A stretch of DNA of 64,000 bases, from assembly GCA_029378245.1 (NCBI GenBank), contig JARKIF010000007.1:744001-808000 (forward strand). The letters run 5' to 3'. The translations under genes and the position numbers were made by a program. Below the pieces are notes generated by a model. It saw only the letters and a program-made list of their open reading frames with translations, ran no database searches and had not been told where the DNA came from. This DNA comes from Roridomyces roridus (lineage: Eukaryota; Basidiomycota; Agaricomycetes; Agaricales; Mycenaceae). Shown one piece after another: positions 19,960-30,494 of this stretch (positions are counted from its first letter, which is position 1; each line of letters starts with the position of its first letter).

Positions 19960-21639
19960 CTACAGGATACCTGAATCTTTGAGCGCATTCTGCAGGATCG
20001 TCTCCTTGACGGCCGCAAACACCAGTCGTATATTTGACGTGTCCGTCGCCTGCGTCAGACTAGCGCCACCAGTAAGCACACTGAATGAAAGGAACAGTGA
20101 AAATGACATACTGGGGGTAAACACTCAACCTCGCCCGATTTGCCTGCATAAATCGCCACAAGATGAATCGCGCAGCGTTGTTGATATCCGACCCCCCTGT
20201 ATACAGGTTAGATCAAGATAATTCTTCGCGCAATAGGCCTGCCTATATATTCTGGGAAATAGCGTTGTAATGGAATCTGTGGATCTTTAATACAAGCTTG
20301 CTGTCGAAACGAAAGGGGAAGCTTACCTTGGGCAGCTTGGCCTTGAAGACGTCAATCTTGTTGAGGAAGAGGATGATGGACGTCCGTAGGAACCACCGCG
20401 AGTTGATCACAGAGTCGAAAAGTATCAGCGACTCTTTCATGCGATTCTGATCCCGAGCCTCCAGCAGGACCTGATCGTACTCGCTCAGGGCTGTGCAGAA
20501 TATTATGCTCGTAACGCTCTCGAAACAGTGTATCCATTTCTTGCGTTCCGAGCGTTGGCCACCAACGTCAAACATGTGTATGCTATGGGCGGGTCAGTAT
20601 CAGTCGGCATGACAGCGTGGGCAGCATACGCGAGGCCTCCCATATTGAATCGTGTCTCCGATATGCCAAACGTCTTCGCACGGGCACGAAGGACATCCGT
20701 CTCCGTTGGCACATAGTCCGGTGCACCAATCCGAAGGACCTCCGTGAAAAAGCTGTCGAGGGTATTATTAGAGAATCGTCGGAGAAAAGCAACGAGGCAC
20801 GCACTAGACAGCACTGTCCATGAGGTAGAATTCATTCGCATGCTCGTCCATGATTTTCGGGATAATGGGGTCTTGCCACAGCTGGCTGATGGCATCCGCA
20901 ATCTCAGGTGAAAGAAACGCCGGGCTATCCGTGTTGGAGGCGGCGTCCAGGATCTTGTCGGCCAGGACACGGTTGCCAAACCGGATAGGGTCGACACCGA
21001 TCTTCCTGGACGCCATGATAATGGCTTGGACGGAGTCGAGGACATTCTTGTGGATGGTAGGGCGGAAACCGACGAGCTCCTCGTGTGAGAACCCGTCCTG
21101 ATGGATAATCTTCATCTGCTTCACTATCGTACTCTTGCCGGACTGCAGGGAATTGAGAAAAGACCGCAACGAGAGCCTATGCACGAACCTCGCCGCTGCC
21201 TATGGATGGGGAAAGTCAGGACGCGACGGAACACGATCGACGATCAACGGAGGAAAATGAAAGGAAACGCAAATTACGCGGGATCGCTGCTCGACTGTCG
21301 GTCGCAGGTAGCAGTGCTGCTAGCAGCAACAAATGCGAAGATGGTTGTCGCGCTCGCCACAGCGGCCTGCCGTGCCTGGGACGCGCCGAGACAGCAGATC
21401 CTCCGGTCCCCGGGCCTAGCTCGCGGGTACGAGTCCCAGGCATGACGGCCATGGATGGCAAGTGCCAGAGAGAGGAACAAGGACCAAAAATGAATACAAA
21501 AGATGAAAGACAAGGACATACCGAGCAATAGTATTTTGCACTCCTTCTTGAACTTTTTACTATCCTCCTCGAGCTGGCGGTCGATAGCATCGCTCCGTTC
21601 TTTCTCGCCACGGTCTAGTTGTGAGCCACAGATGCCCAT
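19960..21639 (-). CDS. Heterotrimeric G-protein alpha subunit
   Basis: It couples seven-helix receptors to effectors such as adenylate cyclase at the plasma membrane. The model is 21522-21639, 21189-21199 (11 nt), 20805-21142, 20630-20752, 20327-20582, 20243-20276, about 20116-20196 and about 19960-20062. The N-terminus MGICGSQ offers Gly2 for myristoylation and Cys4 for palmitoylation. The P-loop GSGESGKST is spread over three exons. Switch I reads [15 protein letters not shown], switch [15 protein letters not shown], followed by NKID and TQATDTSN. The C-terminus KDSGIL lacks the Cys at position -4 that is modified in Gi-type proteins. The first intron is long (322 nt) and the others 46-53 nt. 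One junction (20242-20197) appears to be GC-AG. The gene looks intact. Confidence 0.9.
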
Positions 21640-21949
21640 GGTGTCGTGGTGCCTGTAGCAACGGGAGGGAACACGGTGTCCACGTTAACTGCGGGATCAA
21701 AACAGAAGGGAGCTCGTCGTCGGTGAAGGGCCCAGATAAGTGTCCCGCCTAGTGGATATGGAAGGGCGGGGAGCGGTGTGGCGCAGAGAGCCGTGAAGCA
21801 GAGTGTGCGTGAAAGAGACAGTACAAAGGACAAGCCAGATCCGGTTGTGTCATGATCAGTCACTTTGCCCCGTCGGGCAGTCACCGCTTCCTTCACCAAG
21901 ATAGATTGCACCTGCGCACATTAAGCCTGCTTTCGTCTTGACACCGACA

Positions 21950-22451
21950 TGGACAACAATGTAACTGCTATCTACCAGAAATTCTCTTCCAGTCCCTGGA
22001 CACACTGGACGGATATTCTCCTGCTCCAAGTCCTGCGCTCCAAACCAACTCCTTCCGCTTCATTCATACGTCAAACGACCTTCTCGAACATCACCTCTAC
22101 ATGGGAAATCACAACCTTCGGCCCTGTCTTCCCGCCATTATCTTCTACAAGGTTGTCGCTAGACGACATCAGAGACTGGAATCTGGCAACAGACAGCCCT
22201 GCTACAATAGCGGTGAGCACCCTGCTGCGGGCCATACATACGTCGTGGCTATTCGCATGTTAATTAACTGATTTTAATTATACCAGCCGCTTTCGCATAC
22301 TTTTAACCCCGGCAGCAACCGATATCGGAACCCACCCGGGATCGACATACCGGACGATGGAAGAGAGGGAAGACTTGGAAAAGATGCAGGTTTGGCTATA
22401 TTACAGTGCGTGAATTATACTCCCGGCCCTGTTCGAAGACCTAGCAATTAA
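21950..22451 (+). CDS. Small protein of unknown function
   Basis: Exon 21950-22212, an intron with GTGAGC donor and CCAG acceptor, then exon 22287-22451 give about 141 residues. The start MDNNVTAIYQKFSSSPWTH is the first ATG. A Ser/Thr-rich middle (SFIRQTTFSNITSTWEITTF) and a charged tail (PPGIDIPDDGREGRLGKDAG) are visible. No family is recognised. It lies head to head with the G-alpha gene, about 310 bp apart. The single well-formed intron is the main support. Confidence 0.45.
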
Positions 22452-23497
22452 ATGCGCGCATGGTTTCCCCTCCTGTGGCGCACTCCGACCTCGAAACTAC
22501 CCTCGTGACGGAGGGCATGCAATCCAAATTAATTTACCAACAAGAAGGTAGATTCTCTGTGGGCGAAGCATCCTCACCACTACGTCGATGACGCGCATAC
22601 CCGGGCTCGCCGGATCTGTCTCAGAGCCGTATCTTGTCTGTCAGAGCGGGGACCCATCTGAATCCGTGACTCGACCTTTGCGGCCTAATGTGAGCCCGGG
22701 TCTCTTTTCCTTGAACGCCGAAAGAAAGATGGATGGAAGGATGTATCCAGACCGAGATTCATTGTCGTACGGAATGAATAAATATCAACAGCCCTCTGAA
22801 CGAAGATTGAGCAACAGAGATAAGACAACAATCTGGTTGTGGCGTCAACAAGCAAGTCAATCTCACCTAGGCTTGAACGGCAGGGCAGCAATCTTTGAAT
22901 GGATCCATGTCAACGCCTTCAATGGTCGGTGATGTGTATTATGTGTAGAAGATGGCTGGTGGGGACAGGGATGACGACCACGAGCGAATGATTTAGTTGC
23001 CTCAATTGTCCTCTTCCTCATATCCACGTAGTCTTGAACGTTCCGAGGGGCTTGAAGTTTTTTTGTGAAGTCGAACTCTGACTGAGAAATCGTAAACATA
23101 TACTCTTGGCAAGAACAAGTGGCCTACCGCCCATCCCGCCCGCCGATCATACGCGCGTCCATCGTCGCGGATAGCGATGCAGCCGTTGTCTTGGGTGTAC
23201 GCCAGCCAACTGGCACCGAGGGAATACCGGCCTCGAGGTGGTCCACAGAGACGGTCAATTCGAGCTGGTTACACGAGACACGGGCATCGCCATGACGTCA
23301 CTGGGTGGTAGAAAGCCGTATTCACCTTCACCTTCGAGTTCCAAATGACCTCTCCTTCAATAGATGTCTCCAGGCACGCGGCCGTGTGCGTATCGCAGCC
23401 CGGAAGTGGCAGCAGCAACGCGGTCGGGAGGGAATTGGGAATGAATAAGGGTATCAAGGAAGTGAGCTCGGGAGTCGGGAATGGATGGAGCTCGAGG
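22452..23497. other. Interval with unassigned coding-like fragments
   Basis: On the minus strand short segments look protein-like: SEFDFTKKLQAPRNVQDYVDM near 23080-23020, YTQDNGCIAIRDDGRAYD near 23200-23150 and CLETSIEGEVIWNSKVKV near 23380-23320. They lie in different frames with no clean splicing between them. This is best described as possible gene debris of unknown origin. Confidence 0.35.
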
Positions 23498-24260
23498 TCA
23501 TTGGGGAACGATGGCGGCGCGAAGTTTCATTTGGAGCACTTGCCGCTGGATTGAATGCTCTTGTATGTCTTCATTGACCGAGACAGAGAGTTTGCCACGC
23601 AAGTGTGATGAATGAACCCCATTGCATTTGTCCGCGATGGTTGATTGGGAATTGAGGCGCGACGCCTTCGCAGGAGGAGCCGTCTCGTTGCATGAGACGC
23701 ACGAGCTGGGCATTGGCGGAGCAGTAAACCCACTTCCAGAGCAGGGCCTCGATCCAGAGTGGCGCGTCCATAATGCAATACTTGCCGAGCCCAGCTTCTT
23801 TCCAGCGTACTGTCCAAAGAAGGCATTTGCGAGCTGTCGGGCTATGATATCCGCGTCGACGTCGTCCACAGGGATGCCTTTCGCCCACAACTTTCGCCAT
23901 GAGCATGTTGGAGCCGCTCGATTTGCCGGTGGCGAAGATCAAAGTTGAATATTTGTTTGTCCAGTCCAACTTGGCCCGCAACCACCACCGAATCCAAACA
24001 GTCCGGTTCCTCGTCGTTGAAGATGATGGAGCCCAGCTTCCTGCGATCCAGCGTCAGGTCCGCCCGCAAGACCTACAGTCCAAAGAAGGCATCCGAGTCT
24101 TTGCGAGCGCCGCAGTGCCTGGCTCGACGACCTGTCGCTATAATATCCGCGTCGACGTCGACCACAGGGATCCCTTTCGCCGTGAGCATGTTGGAGACGC
24201 TCGATTTGCCGGTGGCGACGACAAGCGAGATCAAGTGCAATTGTTTGTGACCGCCGAATC
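23498..24260 (-). pseudogene. Dephospho-CoA kinase pseudogene with internal duplication
   Basis: The living enzyme (CAB5/CoaE family) phosphorylates dephospho-CoA in the last step of coenzyme A synthesis. Here the P-loop and following helix occur twice: VVATGKSSVSNMLTAKGIP with VVDVDADIIA at about 24235-24130, and FATGKSSGSNMLMAK with VDDVDADIIARQLA at about 23945-23830. Between them is LDRRKLGSIIFNDE (about 24050-24010), and after them IMDAPLWIEALLWKWV, YCSANAQLVRLMQRDGSS and a last piece ending 23498. These follow family order but in changing frames, with stops, and with a repeat of the front part. The result is a rearranged, non-functional copy beside a stray F-box promoter fragment. Confidence 0.72.
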
Positions 24261-25090
24261 CAACAGTCGAGCACACGCTCGACCCCTTCGGCTCCTCCTC
24301 TCAACGCGAAGACGCGTCGTCAGAAACTCACCCGATGCCCACCTCAGGACTCATTCCATGACGCCAAACTTGACAGGTGGATGGGATGCGCGCGAGCGGG
24401 CTTGAACAGGCTTGAACTTGCAACGGTCCCATTGAGGAACAAGCGGCCTGTACCGACACATATAGGTGCGTTTCACCAACTCAGATTGCATTCTGTCTAA
24501 CACTTCTCTCTAGTTGTCTGGACACTCTCCGCCCGGAACGGACAGCTAGAAGCTCTCGTGGAAGTCCCCTTTGGCACAACACCAAGTCCATCGTCATACA
24601 CCGGGAGACAGCTAAAATGAGGCACGGCCCTGGTCTCAAGCACATCGCGACGCCTTTGGGTGGTGCGTGCGAGGGCCGGGCGCGCAGATGGTAACCTGCA
24701 CGGGGCGGCAAGGAGTCGGAGATCCTCGACTGGTTCAAGGAGCTTTCAGCTACCTTAGACGGCTCTGGTAGTCTCAGCTCCGCCGTTTTCTTCCTTTTCA
24801 CTTACCTTCGTAAGCTATTTCATATCCATTTTGTTGAAAAGCTCACCTTAGGACCTTCAAGTTACAACCCCCCATTTACCGTCCTCGTATTCGACGCGAG
24901 GTGCAACCTCTTTCTTCTCAAGCGTTCATGCGACTGAAGCAGGCGGAACGCGAGCGGCTGAAGCGGGAGATTCTGGAGCAGAAAGCCGTACTAGTGGAGG
25001 AGGCTTGGCCTTGAAACGCACAATTGTAACCCTCGGGGTGTGAACCGAGATAGGCGCCCGTCAGGCGCTCAATCACTTTCACACCGCGCT
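24240..25090. repeat. Stray F-box upstream fragment, interrupted
   Basis: From 24250 to about 24535 the sequence parallels 32790-33010, the upstream region of the right-arm F-box gene (AACGCGAAGACGCGTCGTCA, then GGTGCGTTTCACCAACTCA and GTCTGGACACTC). At 25045-25085 the shared element GGCGCCCGTCAGGCGCTCAA followed by TCACTTTCAC appears. Between them sits unrelated sequence with a coiled-coil-like piece (MRLKQAERERLKREILEQKA, 24926-25013) behind a good intron (GTAAGC to CTTAG, about 24807-24850), perhaps the tail of a lost gene. No F-box coding region follows. It is a duplicated promoter without its gene. Confidence 0.6.
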
Positions 25091-25416
25091 GACGCCTGCT
25101 CGCTCTACCACCTAGGAAAATGTTTTGACCACTTCCATGTCTGACGCGATTTCGGTGCAGCCAATTCGGAATGGATCCCAAGCCCTTGACGCAACTGTAC
25201 GCTGTACAAGCCCATCCAAGTTACGTGATTCATACAGCTTTTCTTGATCTTGAGCTACCTCAGACTGTTGTCGTCGATATACATACACCGAAGCCAACTT
25301 CAGTTCACGGCATTCCACCCGTCCCTCCGCGCTTGGTAGTTCTCACGAACAGCTTCTGACTGCGGAGTTTGTTTAAAAGGACCTGCACCGACCCAGCCCA
25401 CATTCACCTCGGCCCA

Positions 25417-27190
25417 TGGAACAAGATGATGAGCACTATGCTGCGCCACGTCCCTCAAGGTGCGGGTTTGATTTGACATTCGTTAGGCCCCAGCTGAGCG
25501 TCTGTCCAGTCGTTCGCACCTGTTCCAGAATGCGACAAACTTCGGCATCGACCGATCCCATTTGTTCAATGTTCAAGGGAATGTGAATATCGCCAGCCCC
25601 ATGATACCGCTAGAGGCACCTGGGAAGGTGAAAAGAATGGTGTGCCCGATTTCGAGCCGAACCGTTCCCGGCCCTTCTAATCGGATTCAGATAGCGGCGG
25701 CCTGGGAGCCGGCAATCTTCTCGGAGGGTAATCATTACTCGAGCCAGTTATTATATCAAGGCCGCGGTTACCCGTTATACATTCCGGGACCTCAGGTCAA
25801 CCTTCCTTGGCAATACCGACGGACGGGGATTTCCATCGGTGACGTCGGGAGAGTCACTCCAGAGGGAGACTTCGATTTCTTCTTCAACATCTTTCGTCTT
25901 GCCAACGACCCTGTAAATGCTAATGTCCCGGAAGACTTTGAACCATTATCGCCCTACGACCCGGTGGACGTGGCCCAGTACGATTTCAGACCAGGAAATT
26001 TTGTCATGAGCTTGTCGATACACGAGACCAACGGCGACTTCTCCGAGTGCGTCGTCACCCTCGTGTCAACCCGCAACTGAATTTTGCACAGGCCTACGCC
26101 TGGCGGGCAGTTCGTCTTTAGCTGCCAAGGGCCGGACGGTGCGGTTCTCGCCCTGCCCCACGGCGCGCACTTACAGAAGCTGCGGAGCCTGGAACACATG
26201 CGACGGTACGCGGCCAAAAATGCCGAAAGCTGGTATCGATATGCGAACGAAACCAGAGGACGCGGGTTGGAGAACGGCAGTCTCTATCTGGTAACGGGAT
26301 GCGAGAAGGCGAGGTCGTGGGGCATGGCTTCGTTCCATGACGTCCCTCTTCAAGAAGAATTCCCGATTTCGTTTGGACCGACGACAGGTGTGGAGGGTGG
26401 CTACAGATATCGTTGGCGGGGCACCCGTTTTCGACACAAACATGCTGATTCTTCCCCCGGGGACGACACTCCTCTCAACCAGACCACATTCATTCATGCA
26501 TTCGCCATCTCTCTCTGCGAAGGCCTCTGGGGGTTTCGCAAGAGTGCAGAAATCTGCCCGGTGGATGCTCCGCGAAGTACGAGTAAATGGGGCAGTCGAG
26601 CCCTTGTGCCATTTGGCTCTCTGAGTCCCGCGTCCTGGTCGCCGTTCAGTTTCCTCGGAGCCGTGTCACCGAATGCAGGAATGCAGCGTGCTGCGTCCTT
26701 TCCTTGTCGAGATGGCCTGCTGTCAGATGCCGCTCCTATTGCCAAGGTTCGTGCGCTGTACTTGGTCCAACTTTTGTCTGAAATGATCATCAGCTTTTTC
26801 ATCCTTCGCAGCTGATACATGAGCATATCCTTCGCGAGGTATGGATGATTCCTCCATTTGCTCGCTGAGTTTATCGTGTGCCGCCTCAGGTTCCGAAAGC
26901 CAGAGTCGTGATAACCCACGACGATGACTGGGGCGACGCGTTCCGGGATGTACGTAGAATTCTTCCTCTTCATTCCGAGGCTCAACAAAACCAGGTCGGA
27001 CAAGGAACGGCCACCGCTGGATTGCAGCAAGCCATCTTCAGTCGCTCTGTAATCGTGGAAGAGGACGGTGAGTGTTCTGAGCCAGCTCTACTGCAGACTG
27101 ACGCCTCGCCGAGGTGTCGTATTTTTATGTCCCAAGGAGACCAGATCCCTTGCGCGCCAACGCCCTTCGGATCCGGAAACGCCGTTGATG
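25417..27190 (+). CDS. Agaricomycete-specific cytosolic family protein, module 1
   Basis: This family is familiar from many mushroom genomes but has no assigned function. Recognisable blocks in order are SHLFQNATNFGIDRSHLFNV, GNVNI, a GDVGRVTPEGDFDFFFNIF core, YDFRPGNFVMS, then (after a 45-nt intron at 26047-26091) GGQFVFSCQGPDGAVLALP, NAESWYRYANETRGRGLENG, SLYLVTGCEKARSWGMASF, GYRYRWRG, DDTPLNQTTFIHAFAISL, and KARVVITHDDDWGDAF. Later exons are 26092-26746, 26812-26838 (27 nt), 26890-26949, 26995-27067 and from 27114 on. The exact start is uncertain: an ATG at 25417 needs a splice not found with confidence before about 25485. After the GVVFL block at 27114 there is no stop before the next module, so a fusion is possible. 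Confidence 0.7.
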
Positions 27191-30061
27191 TCTTCCGCGG
27201 TGGATGCTGAGTTGTTGGATGTGGCCGTTTGGCCACAGTGGGCGTCTCGTTCATCCTTGCGATCGATTCACAACATCGACCAGGAGCGGCACTCTCTGTA
27301 CAGCTTGTCAAACCCGCACATCCTGGCCGCATCTCGGACGGCCTCCCCAACAGCTTCACCAGCTTGCACACCTACCGCATCTGCCAACAGCAGCGTCGTG
27401 GATATACAGATTCACGAACCTGATTCACCAATCGAAATATGCCCACCAACTGACTCATGCGTCAATCGCCCTCCCTCCTACTCGTCCTTGGTCCAGTGTC
27501 CCCTCACGCATACAGAGGATGATAATCTTTCGAGACCACCATCTCCGAGGCCTGGTCATTTGCGACCCATAGACATTCGTGTCATGGAGCCCGAGACTGA
27601 TGCGCCAGTCGAGTCGGGGTCATCGCACCCATACACTGGTCGTGCTTCCCCCTCGTCTTTCATATCATCCCGGTCTCAAGACAATGAAGAGCGGTACTCC
27701 GCGCACAGTATGTTCGCTGAACATCCTCCGGATTCTTGGACGGTCTCGAGTCCGCCTTCCCCCACATTCAGCCAAGACTCAGCCGAATCCCTTCCGGCGA
27801 TTCCTGAGTCCTCAGATGGTCCTTTCGCTTCTGCAGGTCCTTTCGCCTCTGCAAACACCAGCGTCGCGGATCTTGCGTCGATGGAATTCGGAGACGCACA
27901 GACGCTCCCGGACTTTGTTACCATCCAAAAGCACTTCCCCGATATCTTCCCCGGGGTCCCAACAAGTACCAGCCGATACGACCGCAAAATCACAATGTGG
28001 GTACTTGACCTCAATACCTACTTTTATGCTCAAGTCGGTGCAGACAGGATGAGCCCACGCAATTCGCGATTCCACCACTAACCATCGCTGTCCATGCGTA
28101 AGTTAATCCAAGTCTCTGGTCAAACCCTTCTGATGGATACTAAACAGCAATCGACCTCCACAAGGTTGGACTGTATGCCTGCATCCTGAAGGAGTACAAT
28201 ATTTCTTCCACTCAGAAAAGGTTTGCATCACAATCCTGTACATTCCCGAGAAACCTGATAGCATGCTTATAGCGCGTGTTCACGGACGCCAATATATACA
28301 AATCCAGGATTCTTAGGTTCATTGAGAATGTGATGCACCGCATCCTCAGCTTCCTTGACGATTTCCTCCGGTCTGCGAGCGTGGAGTTGTGCGATATCGA
28401 CCTCGTCCTTGACGAATGCCTGTGCGAGGACGGCACCCCTGGCTGTCGATATTACTTCGTGAACCACAAGGATCGCTGTGTGTTTTGGATGGACGAAGCT
28501 CCTGAGTATCTATTCCCGATCGTATGGGAGATCAGGGGTGTCACCTCGGCTTACCACGTCAGTAAGTTTGCCCTCTTTTGTATCATTCGGATTGAGCTTA
28601 GAGCATGACAGGCAACATCCTGCAAGCACAGTATTGGTATCACTGTGAACTGTATCCGCATTCTCTCCAGGTTACACCTGAAATATTGGATGAGCTGCAA
28701 GATCTTGTTTCTTATGCACTGGGTGGTGAGCGCAGCATGTTGTTTGACAATCCTATCCTTAAATCGGTCCTAGATCTCATCACTTCCAAAGTATCCACCG
28801 TCAGCTTCAAACCCGAAGATCTTGACCAATTGTTCAGACTCATCCACTGCAGTGAGTTTCGTCGTTCTAGCATTGCATAGCCTTCTCAGTGGATTAGGGG
28901 GTGCTCCCACTACTAGTGGCAAGAAATTTGACGGAATCCCTTGCCTCGTGGGTGCGCACACATCCTTAACTTCTGAAAAGTACTTATATAACTGCAGGCC
29001 GATTCATGTATCTTTTCGGTCGGTACCCTCTCGCCCCTCATCTGGTGGCGCTGATAATCCAACAGCATGCCATCGTGTGTACAACTTTCACGGCGTACCT
29101 GGCGTGGACGGAAATGAATCGATCTATGGCAAGCCTCAGAAGCGGACCCTTCTCATCAAATTATTTAACCCGCTGCTCTTCTTTGGCCCAAACGTTCACC
29201 TCGACAATCTGCGCCACATATGCGCAGACGGTCTGATACCTTCCCGCGAATGGCCTGCTTTCATCTCGCGTCTCAACAACGAATGGCAGCAATTCACGAC
29301 ATATGCTACCATTCTCTTGAACGCCAACGTCGGCTTTCTTAGTATCCAGGTCAGCCCTGGTTTCCCACATAATCTTGTACCAACTCAATTCTGGTTACAG
29401 AGTCTCGACCAGGGCGGTAATCTTCGTCCTGACCGCAGTGCTGCACAAATAGCTAGCTACCTCTCGATTCTGATCAGCACTGGAAGTATTCTGATCAGTC
29501 TCAATCTCATGAGACAGAATCGTGACCAGATCGATTCGGCTGCTCATGATGCAGTAGGTTTTGTCCATATTTCCCACCGATGTTGCTCAGACCTGCCCAG
29601 GCCGAGTTCATCAACAGACGGAAGCATGCGATTTTCGGCTTGGAGCCAACGGCGATTCTGTATTCTTTGCCGTACGCCATGCTGATTTGGTCGTGCGTTC
29701 TGGTTCTCTCGAAACTCCATCTCCAGCCCTGATCACTCGCCACAGGATGGTGTCCTTTATTGCAGCCTTCTCGTTGATGTGGTTCCAAGATTCCGACACC
29801 ATGACGAAAGCCTTTGTCGGTGTCCTCGGGGGCGTCATTGCGGCGCTTATTTTTTGGTGTATCTTCGCTGTGTGGGACCGGGATTGTCTTTGGTGGGACT
29901 GGGAATGGTTGCAGCAGCGTTTGGGGCTCATGAGGGTCCCTGTTGAGCAACTCGATCCACAGAGCCACCGACACCATCAGCGAAAACACATCACGATTCC
30001 CCAAGGCCCTCGCAAGACGAAAGGATGGTCATCCCAAGAGGTGAGCGATCTTCCTCTCTGA
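27188..30061 (+). CDS. WW-like multipass membrane protein of an Agaricomycete family, module 2
   Basis: From ATG 27188 the exons 27188-28000, 28048-28097, 28148-28220, 28273-28561, 28612-28851, 28998-29018 (21 nt), 29066-29349, 29401-29553, 29601-29692 and 29746-30061 give 776 residues with all phases consistent. The N-terminal 270 residues are Ser/Pro-rich. A WW-like domain follows (PPQGWTVCLHPEGVQYFFHS, about 290-310), then CRYYFVNHKDRCVFWMDE, WYHCELYPHSLQVTPEILDE and VYNFHG. The C-terminal third has several hydrophobic spans (ATILLNANVGFLSIQ, IASYLSILISTGSILISL, AFVGVLGGVIAALIFWCIF), suggesting a membrane protein. Function is unknown. The frame is open upstream into module 1, so the start could instead lie there. 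Confidence 0.75.
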
Positions 30062-30494
30062 CAGGACCCTATGGCAACGATAACTGATCTGCTCAAAAAT
30101 AAACAGCGTGCAGCGATCTGCTGATTGTTCCGTGCTTTGCCGTTTGATTCATGGTCGGCAGTGCCTTCCCAGGACCCCGACCACCTACTGCCACCTACTC
30201 ACCAAGTAGTCTTTGTACGACTTGCCCTTGTATCTCTTCCTCCATGAATAAGATATCTACATAAGTACATTCTGCGGCACAACAAGTCCCATGTCAGACT
30301 AACAGTGATAATATGCTCGTACCGTTCACCTCCGTCAGGTTCTGGTGGAGCACACAGCGTCACCCGCTTCTTCAGCGTCGCCTCTCTCGAGTCACCACGC
30401 GCCTTCGTCGAGTCCAGTCCATCAAAGAATATTATGAAGTGCTGCCGCCCAAACCTCGTTGAAGGTATTACGAGCGGCGTTGGCCTCGGAGATG
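30062..30494. other. Junction between unique sequence and the right inverted arm
   Basis: No gene was recognised. Similarity to F-box gene B starts abruptly at about 30495 within the CLPTH codons, so this marks the inner breakpoint of the duplication. Confidence 0.5.
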
